A stretch of DNA of 64,000 nucleotides, taken from NCBI RefSeq assembly GCF_017948265.1, contig NZ_CP072852.1:992001-1056000 (forward strand), in the 5' to 3' direction. Origin of the DNA: Rhodoferax sp. PAMC 29310 (GTDB taxonomy: Bacteria > Pseudomonadota > Gammaproteobacteria > Burkholderiales > Burkholderiaceae_C). The number at the start of each line of letters is the position of its first letter. Positions within the stretch are counted from its first letter, which is position 1. The notes under the pieces are model-generated. The model was not told where the DNA came from, searched no databases, and saw only the letters and a list, made by a program, of their open reading frames with translations. Below are positions 7,664-17,002 of the stretch, piece after piece. Made by a program: the position numbers and the translations under genes.

Positions 7664-9823
7664 TCAATAGAAAGGTTGAATTTGCTTAAGGTTGGCTTTG
7701 ACCTCATCGGTCAACACAAATCCATGACCATAGCTTGCCGCCAGCTCGCTGCAACGATGGGCGAAGGCCTCAATGCCCATACCGTAAATAAACTGCAGGG
7801 AGCCCCCCGTCCAGGCTGGAAATCCGATGCCGAAGATGGAACCCACATTGGCTTCATGCACGCTGGTCAACACTCCCTCGGCAAGGCAGCGTGCCGTTTC
7901 CACTGCCTGGCGGTAAAGAAGACGGTCTTTGAGATCCGTGATGTTCCAGGTCGTTTCATCCTTTTCAAACAATGGTTTGAGTTGCGGCCAGAGAATTTTT
8001 TTAGCGCCCTTCTCTGGCGGGTACTCATAGAACCCGGCACCACCGGACCTGCCAGGTCGCTTGTGCTGGCGCACCATGTCGGCCAACAGCAGTTCGCCGG
8101 CTGAGGCGACATAGCTCCGACCTTCGGCCTCACAGTCGGCTCTGGCCTGGTCCATCACGTGCAGGCTCAAGGTCAATGTTGTCTCGTCCAACACTGCCAG
8201 TGGCCCCACCGGCATGCCGCATTGAATGCCGGCGTTTTCAATGGCCGGGGCGGGAATGCCCTCGCTCAGCATGGCCACGCCTTCCATCACAAAGGTGCCA
8301 AACACCCGGCTGGTGAAGAAACCCTGGCCATCGTTGACCACAATGGGCAGTTTGCCCAGCGCCTGCACGTAGTCAAAGGCCTTGGCTACAGTGTCGTCGC
8401 TGGTTTGGGGGCCCCGAATGATCTCTACCAGCTTCATTTTGTCGACCGGGCTGAAAAAGTGGATGCCTATGAACTTCTCAGGCGCCGCGCTGGCCTGGGC
8501 CAAGCCACCAATGGGCAATGTTGAGGTATTGGAGGCAAAGAAGCCATCGGATGCCAACAGGGGCTCGGCCTCCTGCGTGACCTGAGCCTTGAGTGCGCGG
8601 TTCTCCACCACCGTCTCAATAATCAAGTCACAACCGTTGAGGTCGCTCGCTTGCTCGGTGGTCTGAATCAGCGACAAATGCTGGGCCTGCTGTGCGGCAC
8701 TCATGCGGCCTTTGGTCACGCGCGACTGGGTGAGCTTGGTGCTGTAGGCCTTGCCCGCCTCGGCCTTTTCCAGCGTGATGTCCTTGAGCACAGTGGCCAT
8801 GCCACGGCTGGCCTGCGCATAGGCGATGCCCGCCCCCATCATGCCGGCGCCCAGCAAGCCCACCTTCTGCGGCTTGAAGCGCGATGTTTTCCCCGGGCGT
8901 GACTGGCCGCTTTTGACCGAGTTCAGGTTGAAGAAGAAAGTGTTGACCATGGCGCGGGCATTGGCCCCCGTCATGAGTTGGGCAAGGTAGCGGCTCTCAA
9001 TGCGCAGCGCCGTGGGCACATCCACCTGGAGCCCTTCCACCATGCAGGCCAGAATCGCCTCCGGAGCAGGGTAGAGCCCACGTGTTTGTTGCTTGATCAT
9101 GGCCGGCGCCACGGCCAGCATGGCGGCCACCTTGGGGTTGGCCGGGGTACCGCCCGGTACTTTGTAGTCTTTGGCCTCCCAGGGGTGCTGGGCCACCGGG
9201 TGGGCGGCAATCCAGGCCAGCGCCCGTTCGTGCATGTCTGCTGCGGCATTGCTTGATTGAGGAATGAGCTCATGCACCAAGCCAAGCTCCAGCGCTTTCT
9301 GGGGTGAAAATAATTTGCCTTCAACCAGATACGGTTGGGCACCCATCAATCCAAGTTGACGGGTCATTTTGGTCACGCCACTGGCACCGGGCAACAGACC
9401 CAAAGTGACCTCTGGCAAACCAAACTGAATCTTTGAGTCGTCAATCGAGATGCGGTGATGACCCACCAAGGCCACTTCCCAACCGCCGCCCAGCGCGGTG
9501 CCATTCAAGCAACTCACAACGGGCTTGCCCAGGGTTTCCAAGGTGCGAAAGTGGTGTTTAACGCGCTCAATGCCGGCAAACACCGCAGCGGCGTCCGAGG
9601 CTTGCAGACGCATCACGCCTTTCAGGTCAGCACCGGCAAAAAAAGTGGTTTTAGCTGAGGTCAGAAGCAGCCCACGGATGCTGTTCTTGTCCTTCAACAC
9701 CTGTTCCGACAATTCGGCCAAGTCATCCTGCCACTGTAGGCACATGGTGTTCACGGGCGAGTTCGGTTCATCAAAGGTGACGGTGGCAATGCCGTCTTGC
9801 AAGTTGTAGTGGATGGTTTTCAT
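7664..9823 (-). CDS. fadJ: Fatty acid oxidation multifunctional enzyme (enoyl-CoA hydratase / 3-hydroxyacyl-CoA dehydrogenase)
   Basis: A 719-residue FadJ/FadB-type fusion catalysing hydration and NAD-dependent oxidation in beta-oxidation. The N-terminal crotonase domain has FFAGADLKGV and GTALGGGWEVALVGHHRI. The NAD-binding motif GLLGAGMMGAGIAYA is at about residue 320, FIGIHFFSPVDKMKLVEII follows, and the 3-hydroxyacyl-CoA dehydrogenase C-terminal domains close the protein. I start at MKTIHYNLQ (9823); the further open frame upstream runs over a dispersed repeat and the thiolase end. It follows a thiolase gene on the same strand, the usual partner. FadB rather than FadJ naming cannot be settled from sequence alone. 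Confidence 0.9.
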   Translation of the reverse strand: MKTIHYNLQDGIATVTFDEPNSPVNTMCLQWQDDLAELSEQVLKDKNSIRGLLLTSAKTTFFAGADLKGVMRLQASDAAAVFAGIERVKHHFRTLETLGKPVVSCLNGTALGGGWEVALVGHHRISIDDSKIQFGLPEVTLGLLPGASGVTKMTRQLGLMGAQPYLVEGKLFSPQKALELGLVHELIPQSSNAAADMHERALAWIAAHPVAQHPWEAKDYKVPGGTPANPKVAAMLAVAPAMIKQQTRGLYPAPEAILACMVEGLQVDVPTALRIESRYLAQLMTGANARAMVNTFFFNLNSVKSGQSRPGKTSRFKPQKVGLLGAGMMGAGIAYAQASRGMATVLKDITLEKAEAGKAYSTKLTQSRVTKGRMSAAQQAQHLSLIQTTEQASDLNGCDLIIETVVENRALKAQVTQEAEPLLASDGFFASNTSTLPIGGLAQASAAPEKFIGIHFFSPVDKMKLVEIIRGPQTSDDTVAKAFDYVQALGKLPIVVNDGQGFFTSRVFGTFVMEGVAMLSEGIPAPAIENAGIQCGMPVGPLAVLDETTLTLSLHVMDQARADCEAEGRSYVASAGELLLADMVRQHKRPGRSGGAGFYEYPPEKGAKKILWPQLKPLFEKDETTWNITDLKDRLLYRQAVETARCLAEGVLTSVHEANVGSIFGIGFPAWTGGSLQFIYGMGIEAFAHRCSELAASYGHGFVLTDEVKANLKQIQPFY

Positions 9824-9829
9824 ACTTAA

Positions 9830-9897
9830 TTTGCTATAGATAAAGGAGCTGCTCGCGCATTCTGGACGGGCGCTAGAGGTATAAATTACCTGAAATA
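9830..9897 (+). repeat. Dispersed repeat copy B (well preserved, intergenic)
   Basis: The element has two palindromic halves. The head is TTGCTATAGATAAAGGAGCT and the tail is GGACGGGCGCTAGAGG followed by TATAAATTACCTGAAA. It occupies the whole gap between the thiolase and fadJ genes. Related copies are at 2790, 12986, 24165, 34396, 38562, 43755, 51090 and 55064. Confidence 0.7.
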
Positions 9898-11103
9898 TCA
9901 GACTCTTTCCACAATGGTGGCAATGCCCATGCCACCGCCCACACACAGGGTGGCCATGCCGTACCGCAGCTGGCGCCGGTGCAACTCGTCAATCAAGGTG
10001 CCCAAAATCATGGCGCCGGTGGCACCCAGCGGGTGGCCCATGGCAATGGCACCGCCGTTGACGTTGACCTTGTCATGCGGGACGCCCATCTCCTTCATGA
10101 AGCGCATGACCACGGCGGCAAAGGCCTCATTCACCTCAATCAAGTCCATCTGGTCGATCGTCATACCGGCTTTGGCCAGTGCCTTGCGGGCGGCGGGCAT
10201 GGGCCCGGTCAGCATGATGGTGGGGTCAGCCCCACTCAGCGCCACGGAGACGATGCGGGCGCGGGGCGTGAGGCCATGGGCCTTGGCCGCCGACGCAGAC
10301 CCGATCAATACTGCCGCAGCGCCATCCACAATGCCGGACGAGTTGCCCGCGTGGTGCACATGGTGAATACGCTCTACCTGGGGGGAGCGGGTCAGTGCCA
10401 CCTGGTCAAAGCCCATGCCGCCCATTTGCTCAAACGCGGGTTTGAGCGAGGCTAGCCCCTCCAACGTGGTGTTGGGTTTGACGAACTCGTCTCGCGCCAA
10501 AATGATTTGTCCCATGGCGTCTTTGACGGGCACCAGAGAATGGTCAAAGTAGCCGCTGGCGCGGGCGTGGGAGGCTCGTTTTTGGGACTCCAGGGCAAAG
10601 GCATCCACGTCCTGGCGAGTGAAGCCGGCCAGTGTGGCAATCAGGTCAGCGCCAATGCCTTGCGGCACGAAGGCGGTGGCGGAATTGGTGTGCGGGTCCA
10701 GCGCCCAGGCGCCGCCGTCTGAGCCAATGGGCACGCGACTCATGCTTTCCACGCCTCCCGCTACAACCAAATCCTCCCAGCCTGAACGCACCTTCTGTGC
10801 CGCCATGTTCACAGCCTCCAGACCCGACGCACAAAACCGGTTGATCTGAACGCCAGAGCAGGTGAAGTCCCAACCCGCCTTGAGGGCGGCCACCTTGGCA
10901 ATCACGGCGCCCTGGTCACCGACCGGGGAGACCACGCCCATTACCACGTCATCCACGCAAGCAGTATCCAGGTCATGGCGTCGTTGCAGCTCGGTCAGAA
11001 CGCCCGCCAGCAAGTCGACTGGTTTCACTTCATACAGGCTCCCATCTTTCTTGCCTTTGCCACGAGGGGTGCGGATGGCATCAAATACATAGGCTTCAGT
11101 CAT
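9898..11103 (-). CDS. Acetyl-CoA C-acyltransferase (thiolase)
   Basis: A 401-residue thiolase catalysing thiolytic cleavage of 3-ketoacyl-CoA, the last step of beta-oxidation. The acyl-accepting cysteine is in [15 protein letters not shown] (about residue 91). The second signature is [18 protein letters not shown], and the final [15 protein letters not shown] holds the second catalytic cysteine. I start at 11103 because AGGAGA precedes this ATG. It is transcribed towards the fadJ-type gene and divergently from the acyl-CoA dehydrogenase, making a compact fatty-acid degradation locus. Confidence 0.9.
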   Translation of the reverse strand: MTEAYVFDAIRTPRGKGKKDGSLYEVKPVDLLAGVLTELQRRHDLDTACVDDVVMGVVSPVGDQGAVIAKVAALKAGWDFTCSGVQINRFCASGLEAVNMAAQKVRSGWEDLVVAGGVESMSRVPIGSDGGAWALDPHTNSATAFVPQGIGADLIATLAGFTRQDVDAFALESQKRASHARASGYFDHSLVPVKDAMGQIILARDEFVKPNTTLEGLASLKPAFEQMGGMGFDQVALTRSPQVERIHHVHHAGNSSGIVDGAAAVLIGSASAAKAHGLTPRARIVSVALSGADPTIMLTGPMPAARKALAKAGMTIDQMDLIEVNEAFAAVVMRFMKEMGVPHDKVNVNGGAIAMGHPLGATGAMILGTLIDELHRRQLRYGMATLCVGGGMGIATIVERV

Positions 11104-11215
11104 GGGGTCTCCTGGGGGGAAATTGGGTGCTTGCAACCCAGCAGGGTGCAGTAAAGTGCGTTGAGGCGCAAATCATCCCTGTAAACCGCAGCAATTGAGT
11201 CAACTTGGAGACAAC

Positions 11216-12379
11216 ATGATTGAGAGAACACTATTCACGCCGGACCACGAAACCTTTAGAGACAGCTTTCGCCGATTCCTGGACAAAGAGGTGGCCCCGT
11301 TTCACGCCGACTGGGAGGAGCAGGGTTTTGTGGACCGGGCGGTCTGGAACAAGGCGGGCGAGAACGGCTTTCTGTGTGCCACCATGCCCGAGGCTTATGG
11401 CGGCTCGGAGGCCGACAAGCTGTACTCCGTGGTACAGATGGAGGAGCTGAACCGCGCGGGGTTCACCGGCATTGGTTTTAGCTTGCACAGCGAAATCGTG
11501 GCACCCTATCTTCTTCATTACGGCACCGAAGATCAAAAAACCCGCTACCTGCCGAAACTGGCCAGCGGCGAAATGATTGGCGCCATCGCCATGAGTGAGC
11601 CCGCCGCCGGGTCAGACTTGCAAGGCATCAAGGCCACGGCCATCCAGCAGGCCAACGGCAGCTACCTGCTGAATGGCAGCAAAACCTTCATCACCAACGG
11701 TTGGCACGCCGACTTGGTGGTCGTGGTGGCCAAAACCAACCCCGGTGCCGGTGCCAAAGGCACGAGCCTGCTGCTGGTGGAGCGTGGCATGGCGGGTTTC
11801 TCCGTGGGCAAACGCTTGAAGAAACTCGGGTTGAAGGCCCAAGACACCTCTGAGCTGTTCTTTGACAACGTCAGCGTGCCCGCCGCCAACTTGCTGGGCG
11901 GACCGGCGCACGAGAATAAGGGCTTTATCTGCCTGATGGAGCAGTTGCCCTGGGAGCGTCTGCAAATCGCAATTGGTGCAGTGGCAGCGGCCGAGGCGGC
12001 GATTGGCTGGACGGTGGACTACGTCAAAGAGCGCACCGTCTTCGGCCAGCCGGTTGCGTCGTTTCAAAACACCCGCTTTAAATTGGCTGAATTGCAGACC
12101 GAGGTGCAGGTGGCCCGCGTCTTCGTGGACAAATGCACCGAGTTGGTCTTGAACAACACCCTGGACACCGCTACCGCCAGCATGGCCAAGTACTGGTGCA
12201 GCGACCTGCAATGCAAGGTGATGGACGAGTGTGTGCAGCTCTTTGGTGGCTATGGCTACATGTGGGAATACCCCATCACCCGTGCATACGCTGATGCACG
12301 CGTGCAACGTATTTACGGTGGCACGAATGAAATTATGAAAGAAGTCATCACACGGGCCATGGGCTTGGGCGCAAAATAA
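11216..12379 (+). CDS. Acyl-CoA dehydrogenase
   Basis: A 387-residue FAD-dependent acyl-CoA dehydrogenase, which introduces the 2,3 double bond of acyl-CoA and passes electrons to ETF. It has the family motifs GAIAMSEPAAGSDLQGIKATA, a FAD-contacting segment KTFITNGWHADLVVVVAKT, and the C-terminal ELFGGYGY-like QLFGGYGYMWEYPITRAYADARV with the RIYGGTNEIMKEVI flavin-binding end. GGAG five bases upstream fixes the ATG at 11216. It is divergent from the thiolase gene, and chain-length specificity cannot be told. Confidence 0.92.
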   Translation: MIERTLFTPDHETFRDSFRRFLDKEVAPFHADWEEQGFVDRAVWNKAGENGFLCATMPEAYGGSEADKLYSVVQMEELNRAGFTGIGFSLHSEIVAPYLLHYGTEDQKTRYLPKLASGEMIGAIAMSEPAAGSDLQGIKATAIQQANGSYLLNGSKTFITNGWHADLVVVVAKTNPGAGAKGTSLLLVERGMAGFSVGKRLKKLGLKAQDTSELFFDNVSVPAANLLGGPAHENKGFICLMEQLPWERLQIAIGAVAAAEAAIGWTVDYVKERTVFGQPVASFQNTRFKLAELQTEVQVARVFVDKCTELVLNNTLDTATASMAKYWCSDLQCKVMDECVQLFGGYGYMWEYPITRAYADARVQRIYGGTNEIMKEVITRAMGLGAK

Positions 12380-12398
12380 GCCATCCTAAGGATTCAAT

Positions 12399-12977
12399 AT
12401 GCCTACATTGCTCGGTGTTCAGGTTGCCAAAGCCCGTCGTGCCCAGATTGGGGGGCGCGCGGTGTTAACAGCTATTTTCAAAACTGCAGTGAATGGCCCG
12501 ATCGTGGTGAAGCCATTGGGGCTGGCGGGCGATGAGCAAGCTGATTTGTCAGTCCATGGCGGGCTGGATAAAGCCATTTACGCGTACCCCTCAGAGCACT
12601 ACCCGTTCTGGTCTGAGGCCCGGGCGCGCACTGGCTACGCCGAAATTGATGACGCCTTGCTGTTCGGATCCATGGGCGAAAACCTCAGTCTGGAGGGCCT
12701 GCTGGAAACGGAGGTATGGGTGGGCGACGTGTTCAAATTTGCCCACTGCAGCCTGCGCGTGACCATTCCCCGCGAGCCCTGCTACAAATTCAATGCCACC
12801 ATGGGCTACAGTGGCGCGGTCAGGGCCATGGCCCAAAGTGGCTTTTGTGGCTGGTACTTGGCCGTGGACCAACCGGGCACGATCAGCGCGGGGGAGTCGT
12901 TCGAGGTGGTGCCGGGCCCAAGAAGCCTTTGCATCCTCAAGTCGTTCAACGCCAAGATGGCCAAGCCCTTTAGCTGA
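12399..12977 (+). CDS. MOSC domain protein (YiiM-like)
   Basis: A 192-residue protein with a MOSC domain, the C-terminal sulfur-carrying fold of molybdenum-cofactor sulfurases. Stand-alone MOSC proteins such as YiiM act in molybdoenzyme-dependent reduction of N-hydroxylated compounds. Visible features are the GDEQADLSVHGGLDKAIYAYP motif, the segment FGSMGENLSLEGL, and PREPCYKF with the conserved cysteine at about residue 128. It begins 20 bases after the acyl-CoA dehydrogenase stop, with AAGGA upstream, and may share that transcript. No molybdoenzyme gene is adjacent. Confidence 0.82.
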   Translation: MPTLLGVQVAKARRAQIGGRAVLTAIFKTAVNGPIVVKPLGLAGDEQADLSVHGGLDKAIYAYPSEHYPFWSEARARTGYAEIDDALLFGSMGENLSLEGLLETEVWVGDVFKFAHCSLRVTIPREPCYKFNATMGYSGAVRAMAQSGFCGWYLAVDQPGTISAGESFEVVPGPRSLCILKSFNAKMAKPFS

Positions 12978-12985
12978 TTTTCGTT

Positions 12986-13050
12986 GTTTGCTATATAAAT
13001 AATAGCTACTCACGTATTATTTTATTGGGCCAGGGGATTTTTTCTTGTAT
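12986..13050 (+). repeat. Dispersed repeat copy C (intergenic)
   Basis: It reads TTTGCTATATAAATAATAGC, then CTCACGTATTATTTTATTGG, then GCCAGGGG. The first half is a palindrome GCTAT...ATAGC as in the other copies, and it lies just after the MOSC gene. Confidence 0.65.
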
Positions 13051-13105
13051 TTTTCGCCACCAATCCAGCGACGCCATAGCGCTATGGCAGAGGTGCTTAT
13101 TCAGC

Positions 13106-13501
13106 TTACCGAGGCGCGGCCGACTGCAACATCGCCCCCATCGCTTGGTGGATCAGATTGATGGCTTTCAAGGGACGAATCATCACTTTGAAGTCCACAA
13201 TCTGGCCCGCATCGTTCCACGTCATCATGTCAACGCCATTCACTTTGATGCCGTCAATCTCCACCTGGAACTCCAGAATCGCATCGTTGGGACCTACCAC
13301 CTCTCTGACATAGCGAAACGAGTCATTGAAAAACACCTTGAAGGCGGCTGACACATACTGATAGGTCACGGCCTTGCCCACTTGAGGTGTGTTGACAACG
13401 GGTGAGTGGAAAACGCAGTCGTCGGCCAACAGTGCCTTGAGCCCAGTTGTGTCACGGGTGCGAGCGACCTCATGCCAGGTGGCCAAGGGGGTGGGTGTCA
13501 T
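13106..13501 (-). CDS. NTF2/SnoaL-like small protein
   Basis: The 131-residue protein begins MTPTPLATWHEVARTRDTTG and shows the pattern of the SnoaL-like/NTF2 fold: ALLADDCVFHSPVVNT, a central FKVFFNDSFRYVREVVG, and the beta-strand run ILEFQVEIDGIKVNGVDMMTWNDAGQIVDFKVMIRP. Members are often isomerases, or ligand-binding proteins with no assigned activity, so no substrate can be proposed. GGAGA precedes the ATG at 13501; an open extension upstream looks non-coding. Confidence 0.75.
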   Translation of the reverse strand: MTPTPLATWHEVARTRDTTGLKALLADDCVFHSPVVNTPQVGKAVTYQYVSAAFKVFFNDSFRYVREVVGPNDAILEFQVEIDGIKVNGVDMMTWNDAGQIVDFKVMIRPLKAINLIHQAMGAMLQSAAPR

Positions 13502-13628
13502 GGGGTGTCTCCAATGCAAAAGAAGAAGCGAGGCAGTAAGGGATGCCACCCGCGTGTGAATCGGCATGCTATCGACAATGTCCCGGTGCCGGGTCATTCA
13601 TCTGTCGCTCATTCGACAAAGCGCAGGC

Positions 13629-14024
13629 TTAGCGGCCCGGTAACTTCACGTCAAACCGCTGGCCGCCATAGCCAAAGTGTTGGTCTCGGCCTTGCACGGA
13701 AACGCGACCAAGCCCTTTGGGCACTTTGACCTCATAGAGGTCCCTGGTAAAAGGTTGTTCACCCGCGTGATCGTGCGCCAGCAAGCGCTCGCCGTACACC
13801 TCGTCTTTGGGGCCCAACACCCGAAATGCGTCAGCGTAGCGCTGGGGTGAGTCGTAGGGCGATGACACCGTCACCTCAAAGTCAAACGTGTCGGCGCCAC
13901 GGGCCTTAACCTGAACGGCAACCACGTCGGGATACTTCTGCTCTGCGCCACCTGCGGCCCACAGCGAGGTCGATAGCGAAACACTGAGCAGCACGGAACC
14001 GAGCAGGGAGGTTCGTTTTATCAT
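13629..14024 (-). CDS. Hypothetical exported protein
   Basis: The 131-residue protein has a clear Sec signal peptide (MIKRTSLLGSVLLSVSLSTS then LWAAGG). The mature part has alternating beta-like sequence (VVAVQVKARGADTFDFEVTVSSPYDSPQRYADAFRVLGPKDEVYGER) and ends GRVSVQGRDQHFGYGGQRFDVKLPGR. It may adopt an immunoglobulin-like sandwich, but no family is recognised. It is probably periplasmic. It stands alone on the minus strand, 127 bases from the SnoaL-like gene. Confidence 0.6.
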   Translation of the reverse strand: MIKRTSLLGSVLLSVSLSTSLWAAGGAEQKYPDVVAVQVKARGADTFDFEVTVSSPYDSPQRYADAFRVLGPKDEVYGERLLAHDHAGEQPFTRDLYEVKVPKGLGRVSVQGRDQHFGYGGQRFDVKLPGR

Positions 14025-14557
14025 GGAAAACAGTTTAAGCGGAGCGGTTCATGGCTGGGGTAGGGGTGCAATTCAGCGTGATTAAGTGGCGACCACTTCT
14101 GCGCTGGCTGGGAGCCTCTTTTACCTTTCGCTGGCTGTGACGTTAAATCGCGGGACGACCCGGTCTTAAAGAAGGCTGTGATATGGTTGAACCAGATCAA
14201 TCCATCATGGGTCATGAGCTGGCATTGCAAAGTTGCTAATGCTTGTCGTAACTCCCTGACACCCCAAACCCCCTTCTTCGAGTGTGCGTCGCTCGATCTA
14301 AAAGTCATCCGGTTTTTGAGGTGCCTCAAGACCTGCGCTGGTTGAGCGACGGGAAGTGGTTCTTTCCTGATTTTTCTTGGCAATACCGTTGCGAGCATTA
14401 ACGACTTCTTGTTGGTTGTGATGAACGGCCGTAGATGGGCAATCCTGCCAGCCCGCCATGAAATTCAAAATGGAGATTTATACAAATAGGCTCGTTGCTG
14501 AACGCAATAAGAGCACGCTGAGGATTACCTCATTGATTGACAACAAAGGAGATACAG
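14025..14557. other. Intergenic stretch without a supported gene
   Basis: About 530 bases lie between the exported protein and hflK. The one open frame (minus, 14021-14398) is rich in His, Pro and Lys, has no recognisable family and no convincing ribosome site, and overlaps the next gene start. I see no repeat copy, tRNA or clear terminator. It may hold the hflK promoter and eroded mobile DNA, but I cannot show either. Confidence 0.4.
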
Positions 14558-15622
14558 ATGTCAAACGATAACATCGAGCGGGGTCCGTGGAATACCGGCC
14601 GCAACCAGGGGCCCCCCGATATTGATGCACTGCTGCGGCGAGCGGGGAACTGGTTCAAACAACTCATGCCCGGCGGAGGATCCAGTGGTGGGCCAAAGAG
14701 CGTGGTCACCATTATTTTGTTGGGCGTGGTCGCACTCGGTGCGTGGACGTCTTACTACACGGTGCCGAGCGATTCGGTAGTTGTAATCCAACGATTTGGT
14801 AAATATCTCACGGAAGTGCCGCCAGGATTGCACTTCAAACTGCCGTTGGGCATCGACATAGCAACGGTTGTTCCTGTCAAGCGACAGTTGAAACAGGAAT
14901 TCGGTTTCTCCACGCCGGATGCGAATGATTTATACCAGACGCCAACCGACGGAAAGCGGGAGACCGAAATGGTGACCGGCGATCTGAATGCCGCGCTGGT
15001 CGAGTGGGTGGTTCAGTACCGCATCTCGGATCCGGTTAAATTTCTGTTCGAGGTTCGCGAACCGCGCGCCACTCTGCGCTATGTGTCCGAATCCGTGATG
15101 CGGGAAGTCGTCGGCGACCGCACCGTAGACGAAGTCATCACCATTGGTCGACAGGAGATCGAAACCGAAGCCCTCGTCAAGATGCAGCAGCTCTCTACCA
15201 AGTACGCGATGGGCATCAGCATTGACCAGGTGCAGCTGAAAAATATCAATCCACCCGCACCGGTGCAGAGTTCGTTCAACGAAGTGAACCAGGCGCAGCA
15301 GGAAAAAGAGAAGTTGATCAACGAAGCTCGCCGCGATTACAACAAGGTGATACCGCTGGCCGAAGGTGAAAAGGATCAACGCATCCGCGAGGCCGACGGA
15401 TACCGGCTCAAACGCATCAACGAAGCGGAAGGTGACGTGGCCCGCTTCAACGCCTTGCTGGCGGAGTACACCAAGGCCCCGGAAGTCACCCGTCGCCGCA
15501 TCTATATCGAGACCATGCAGGACGTGATGCCACGCATACGCTCAAAAATAATTATCGATGAACAGGCGCGTAGCATTCTGCCCCTGCTGAATCTCGATCC
15601 AAAGAAGGAGGCGAAGCCATGA
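14558..15622 (+). CDS. hflK: HflK, membrane band-7 regulator of FtsH
   Basis: A 354-residue SPFH/band-7 protein. HflK and HflC form a large inner-membrane assembly around the FtsH protease and modulate its proteolysis. A glycine/proline-rich N-terminus (MSNDNIERGPWNTGRNQG) is followed by one membrane segment (about residues 47-67) and then the SPFH domain starting YTVPSDSVVVIQRFGKYLTEVPPGLHFKLP. A long charged coiled coil (QQEKEKLINEARRDYNKVI...) closes it. AAAGGAG upstream supports the ATG at 14558. It overlaps hflC by ATGA. The usual neighbours hfq, hflX and hisZ are not present, so this may be a second copy. Confidence 0.9.
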   Translation: MSNDNIERGPWNTGRNQGPPDIDALLRRAGNWFKQLMPGGGSSGGPKSVVTIILLGVVALGAWTSYYTVPSDSVVVIQRFGKYLTEVPPGLHFKLPLGIDIATVVPVKRQLKQEFGFSTPDANDLYQTPTDGKRETEMVTGDLNAALVEWVVQYRISDPVKFLFEVREPRATLRYVSESVMREVVGDRTVDEVITIGRQEIETEALVKMQQLSTKYAMGISIDQVQLKNINPPAPVQSSFNEVNQAQQEKEKLINEARRDYNKVIPLAEGEKDQRIREADGYRLKRINEAEGDVARFNALLAEYTKAPEVTRRRIYIETMQDVMPRIRSKIIIDEQARSILPLLNLDPKKEAKP

Positions 15623-16620
15623 AGATCAGCCAGATAGCAATCGTCATCGTGGTCGTCGTTGGCGCCTACCTGACGTCGAGTTCGGTCTACACGGTCAGCG
15701 AAGTAGAGCAGATGGTCATCACGCAGTTCGGAAAACCTGTCGGCGAGCCTGTGACGACTGCGGGACTGAAGTTCAAGGTGCCCTTCATCCAGGAAGTCAA
15801 TTCGATTGAGAAACGCGTTCTTGAATGGGACGGTAGCCCGTCAGATATGCCTACCAAGGACAAGCTTTACATTTCGGTCGATCTTTTCGCACGCTGGCGA
15901 ATTACCGATCCGCTGCAGTACTTTCTGCGGCTACGCGATGAACGCAGCGCTCAATCGCGGCTGAACGACATCTTGGGTAGCGAGACCCGCAATGCGATCG
16001 CCAAACACGAACTCATCGAAATCATTCGAACGACGAAGGACCGCGTGCCGCTGCGCGACACCTTACTGACCGCGGATGAGCGCGCGCAGGATATGGGCGC
16101 ACTTGTGCCTATCCAGAAAGGCCGCAAATTGGTCGAGAATGAAATCTTTACTGAGGCAGCCGAGAAGGTTCGCGTGTTTGGCATCGAACTGCTCGACATT
16201 CGCTTTAAACGCATCAACTACAACGAAAGTGTGCGTCCGAAGATCTACGACCGCATGATCAGTGAACGCCGCCAGATCGCCGAACGTTTTTTGTCAGAAG
16301 GCAACGGCGAGGCCGCCCGAATCGGTGGCGATCGAGTCCGCGACCTGAATAAAATTCAGTCAGAAGCCTACCGGCAGGTCGAGGAAATTCGAGGTGTCGC
16401 AGATGCCAAAGCCACCGAAATCTACGCCAAGGCTTATAACCAAAGCCCTCAAGCCGTCGCGTTTTATGAGTTCACACGCACCATGGAGTCCTACAAGTCG
16501 ACCATTGCGGACAACACGACGCTGGTTCTGACCACCGACAGTGATTTGTTCAAATTTCTGAAAGGCATGAATCCGGGTGGAAATAGTCTTTCTGGCCAGC
16601 GTTCTAGCACCAGTCGCTGA
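15619..16620 (+). CDS. hflC: HflC, membrane band-7 partner of HflK
   Basis: A 333-residue SPFH protein with an N-terminal membrane anchor (IAIVIVVVVGAYLTSSSVYTV) and a band-7 domain (VSEVEQMVITQFGKPVGEPVTTAGLKFKVPFIQ). RITDPLQYFLRLRDERSAQSRLNDILGSETRN follows, and then a C-terminal coiled coil. Coupling to hflK through the ATGA overlap is expected for a 1:1 complex. It is slightly longer than many HflC proteins because of a Ser/Gly-rich tail. It is immediately followed by non-coding sequence. Confidence 0.9.
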   Translation: MKISQIAIVIVVVVGAYLTSSSVYTVSEVEQMVITQFGKPVGEPVTTAGLKFKVPFIQEVNSIEKRVLEWDGSPSDMPTKDKLYISVDLFARWRITDPLQYFLRLRDERSAQSRLNDILGSETRNAIAKHELIEIIRTTKDRVPLRDTLLTADERAQDMGALVPIQKGRKLVENEIFTEAAEKVRVFGIELLDIRFKRINYNESVRPKIYDRMISERRQIAERFLSEGNGEAARIGGDRVRDLNKIQSEAYRQVEEIRGVADAKATEIYAKAYNQSPQAVAFYEFTRTMESYKSTIADNTTLVLTTDSDLFKFLKGMNPGGNSLSGQRSSTSR

Positions 16621-16632
16621 GGTTGAACGGAT

Positions 16633-16656
16633 GGGGCGCCTGAAAAAAGGCGCCTC
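16633..16656 (+). terminator. Weak hairpin after hflC
   Basis: GGGGCGCC and GGCGCCTC flank the loop TGAAAAAA, twelve bases after the hflC stop. The stem is GC-rich but no T-run follows, so termination here is uncertain. Confidence 0.35.
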
Positions 16657-16792
16657 GCTGTATTAACTGACCAGCGACACTGCCTCGCTCAATTGGCCTC
16701 GCAAAAACGGGCCTGGCATCCGTGATGCGCGGCGGCCTGTAGTGGGGTCCGGCTCCCAGATGGTCGCCGGCCGCACAGGTATTCAGTCCTGC

Positions 16793-17002
16793 TCAATCCT
16801 TGAGGTCCACCCCCAAAAAATTGAGCTTTTTTGCATATGAATCCCTGCGCTTTGAAGCCTTTGCCGCCGTATCTACGGCCGTCTGAATAGCCATGGGCCC
16901 TTTTTTTGAAACAGCTTTGATCAAGCCGAACTTGTGAGCAGCATCTGCCTCCGCTCTCCTGAAAGCGGCGATGAGTTCGGCATGGGGGACGGATTGATTC
17001 AC
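16793..17002 (-). CDS. Small basic protein, unknown
   Basis: A 69-residue reading frame starting at GTG with GAGG six bases upstream. The sequence looks like a folded helical protein (VPHAELIAAFRRAEADAAHK, then KASKRRDSYAKKLNFLGVDL) and is net basic. It has no signal peptide, metal motif or obvious helix-turn-helix. A perfect 8-3-8 palindrome lies 47 bases upstream of its start. It could be a small regulatory or nucleic-acid-associated protein, but I recognise no family. It sits in a sparsely coding stretch with signs of gene decay. Confidence 0.4.
   Translation of the reverse strand: MNQSVPHAELIAAFRRAEADAAHKFGLIKAVSKKGPMAIQTAVDTAAKASKRRDSYAKKLNFLGVDLKD

Noticed and set aside
14021..14398. 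125-codon minus-strand frame as a gene
   Set aside because: It has no recognisable domain, no good ribosome site, unusual composition, and it overlaps the start of the next gene.
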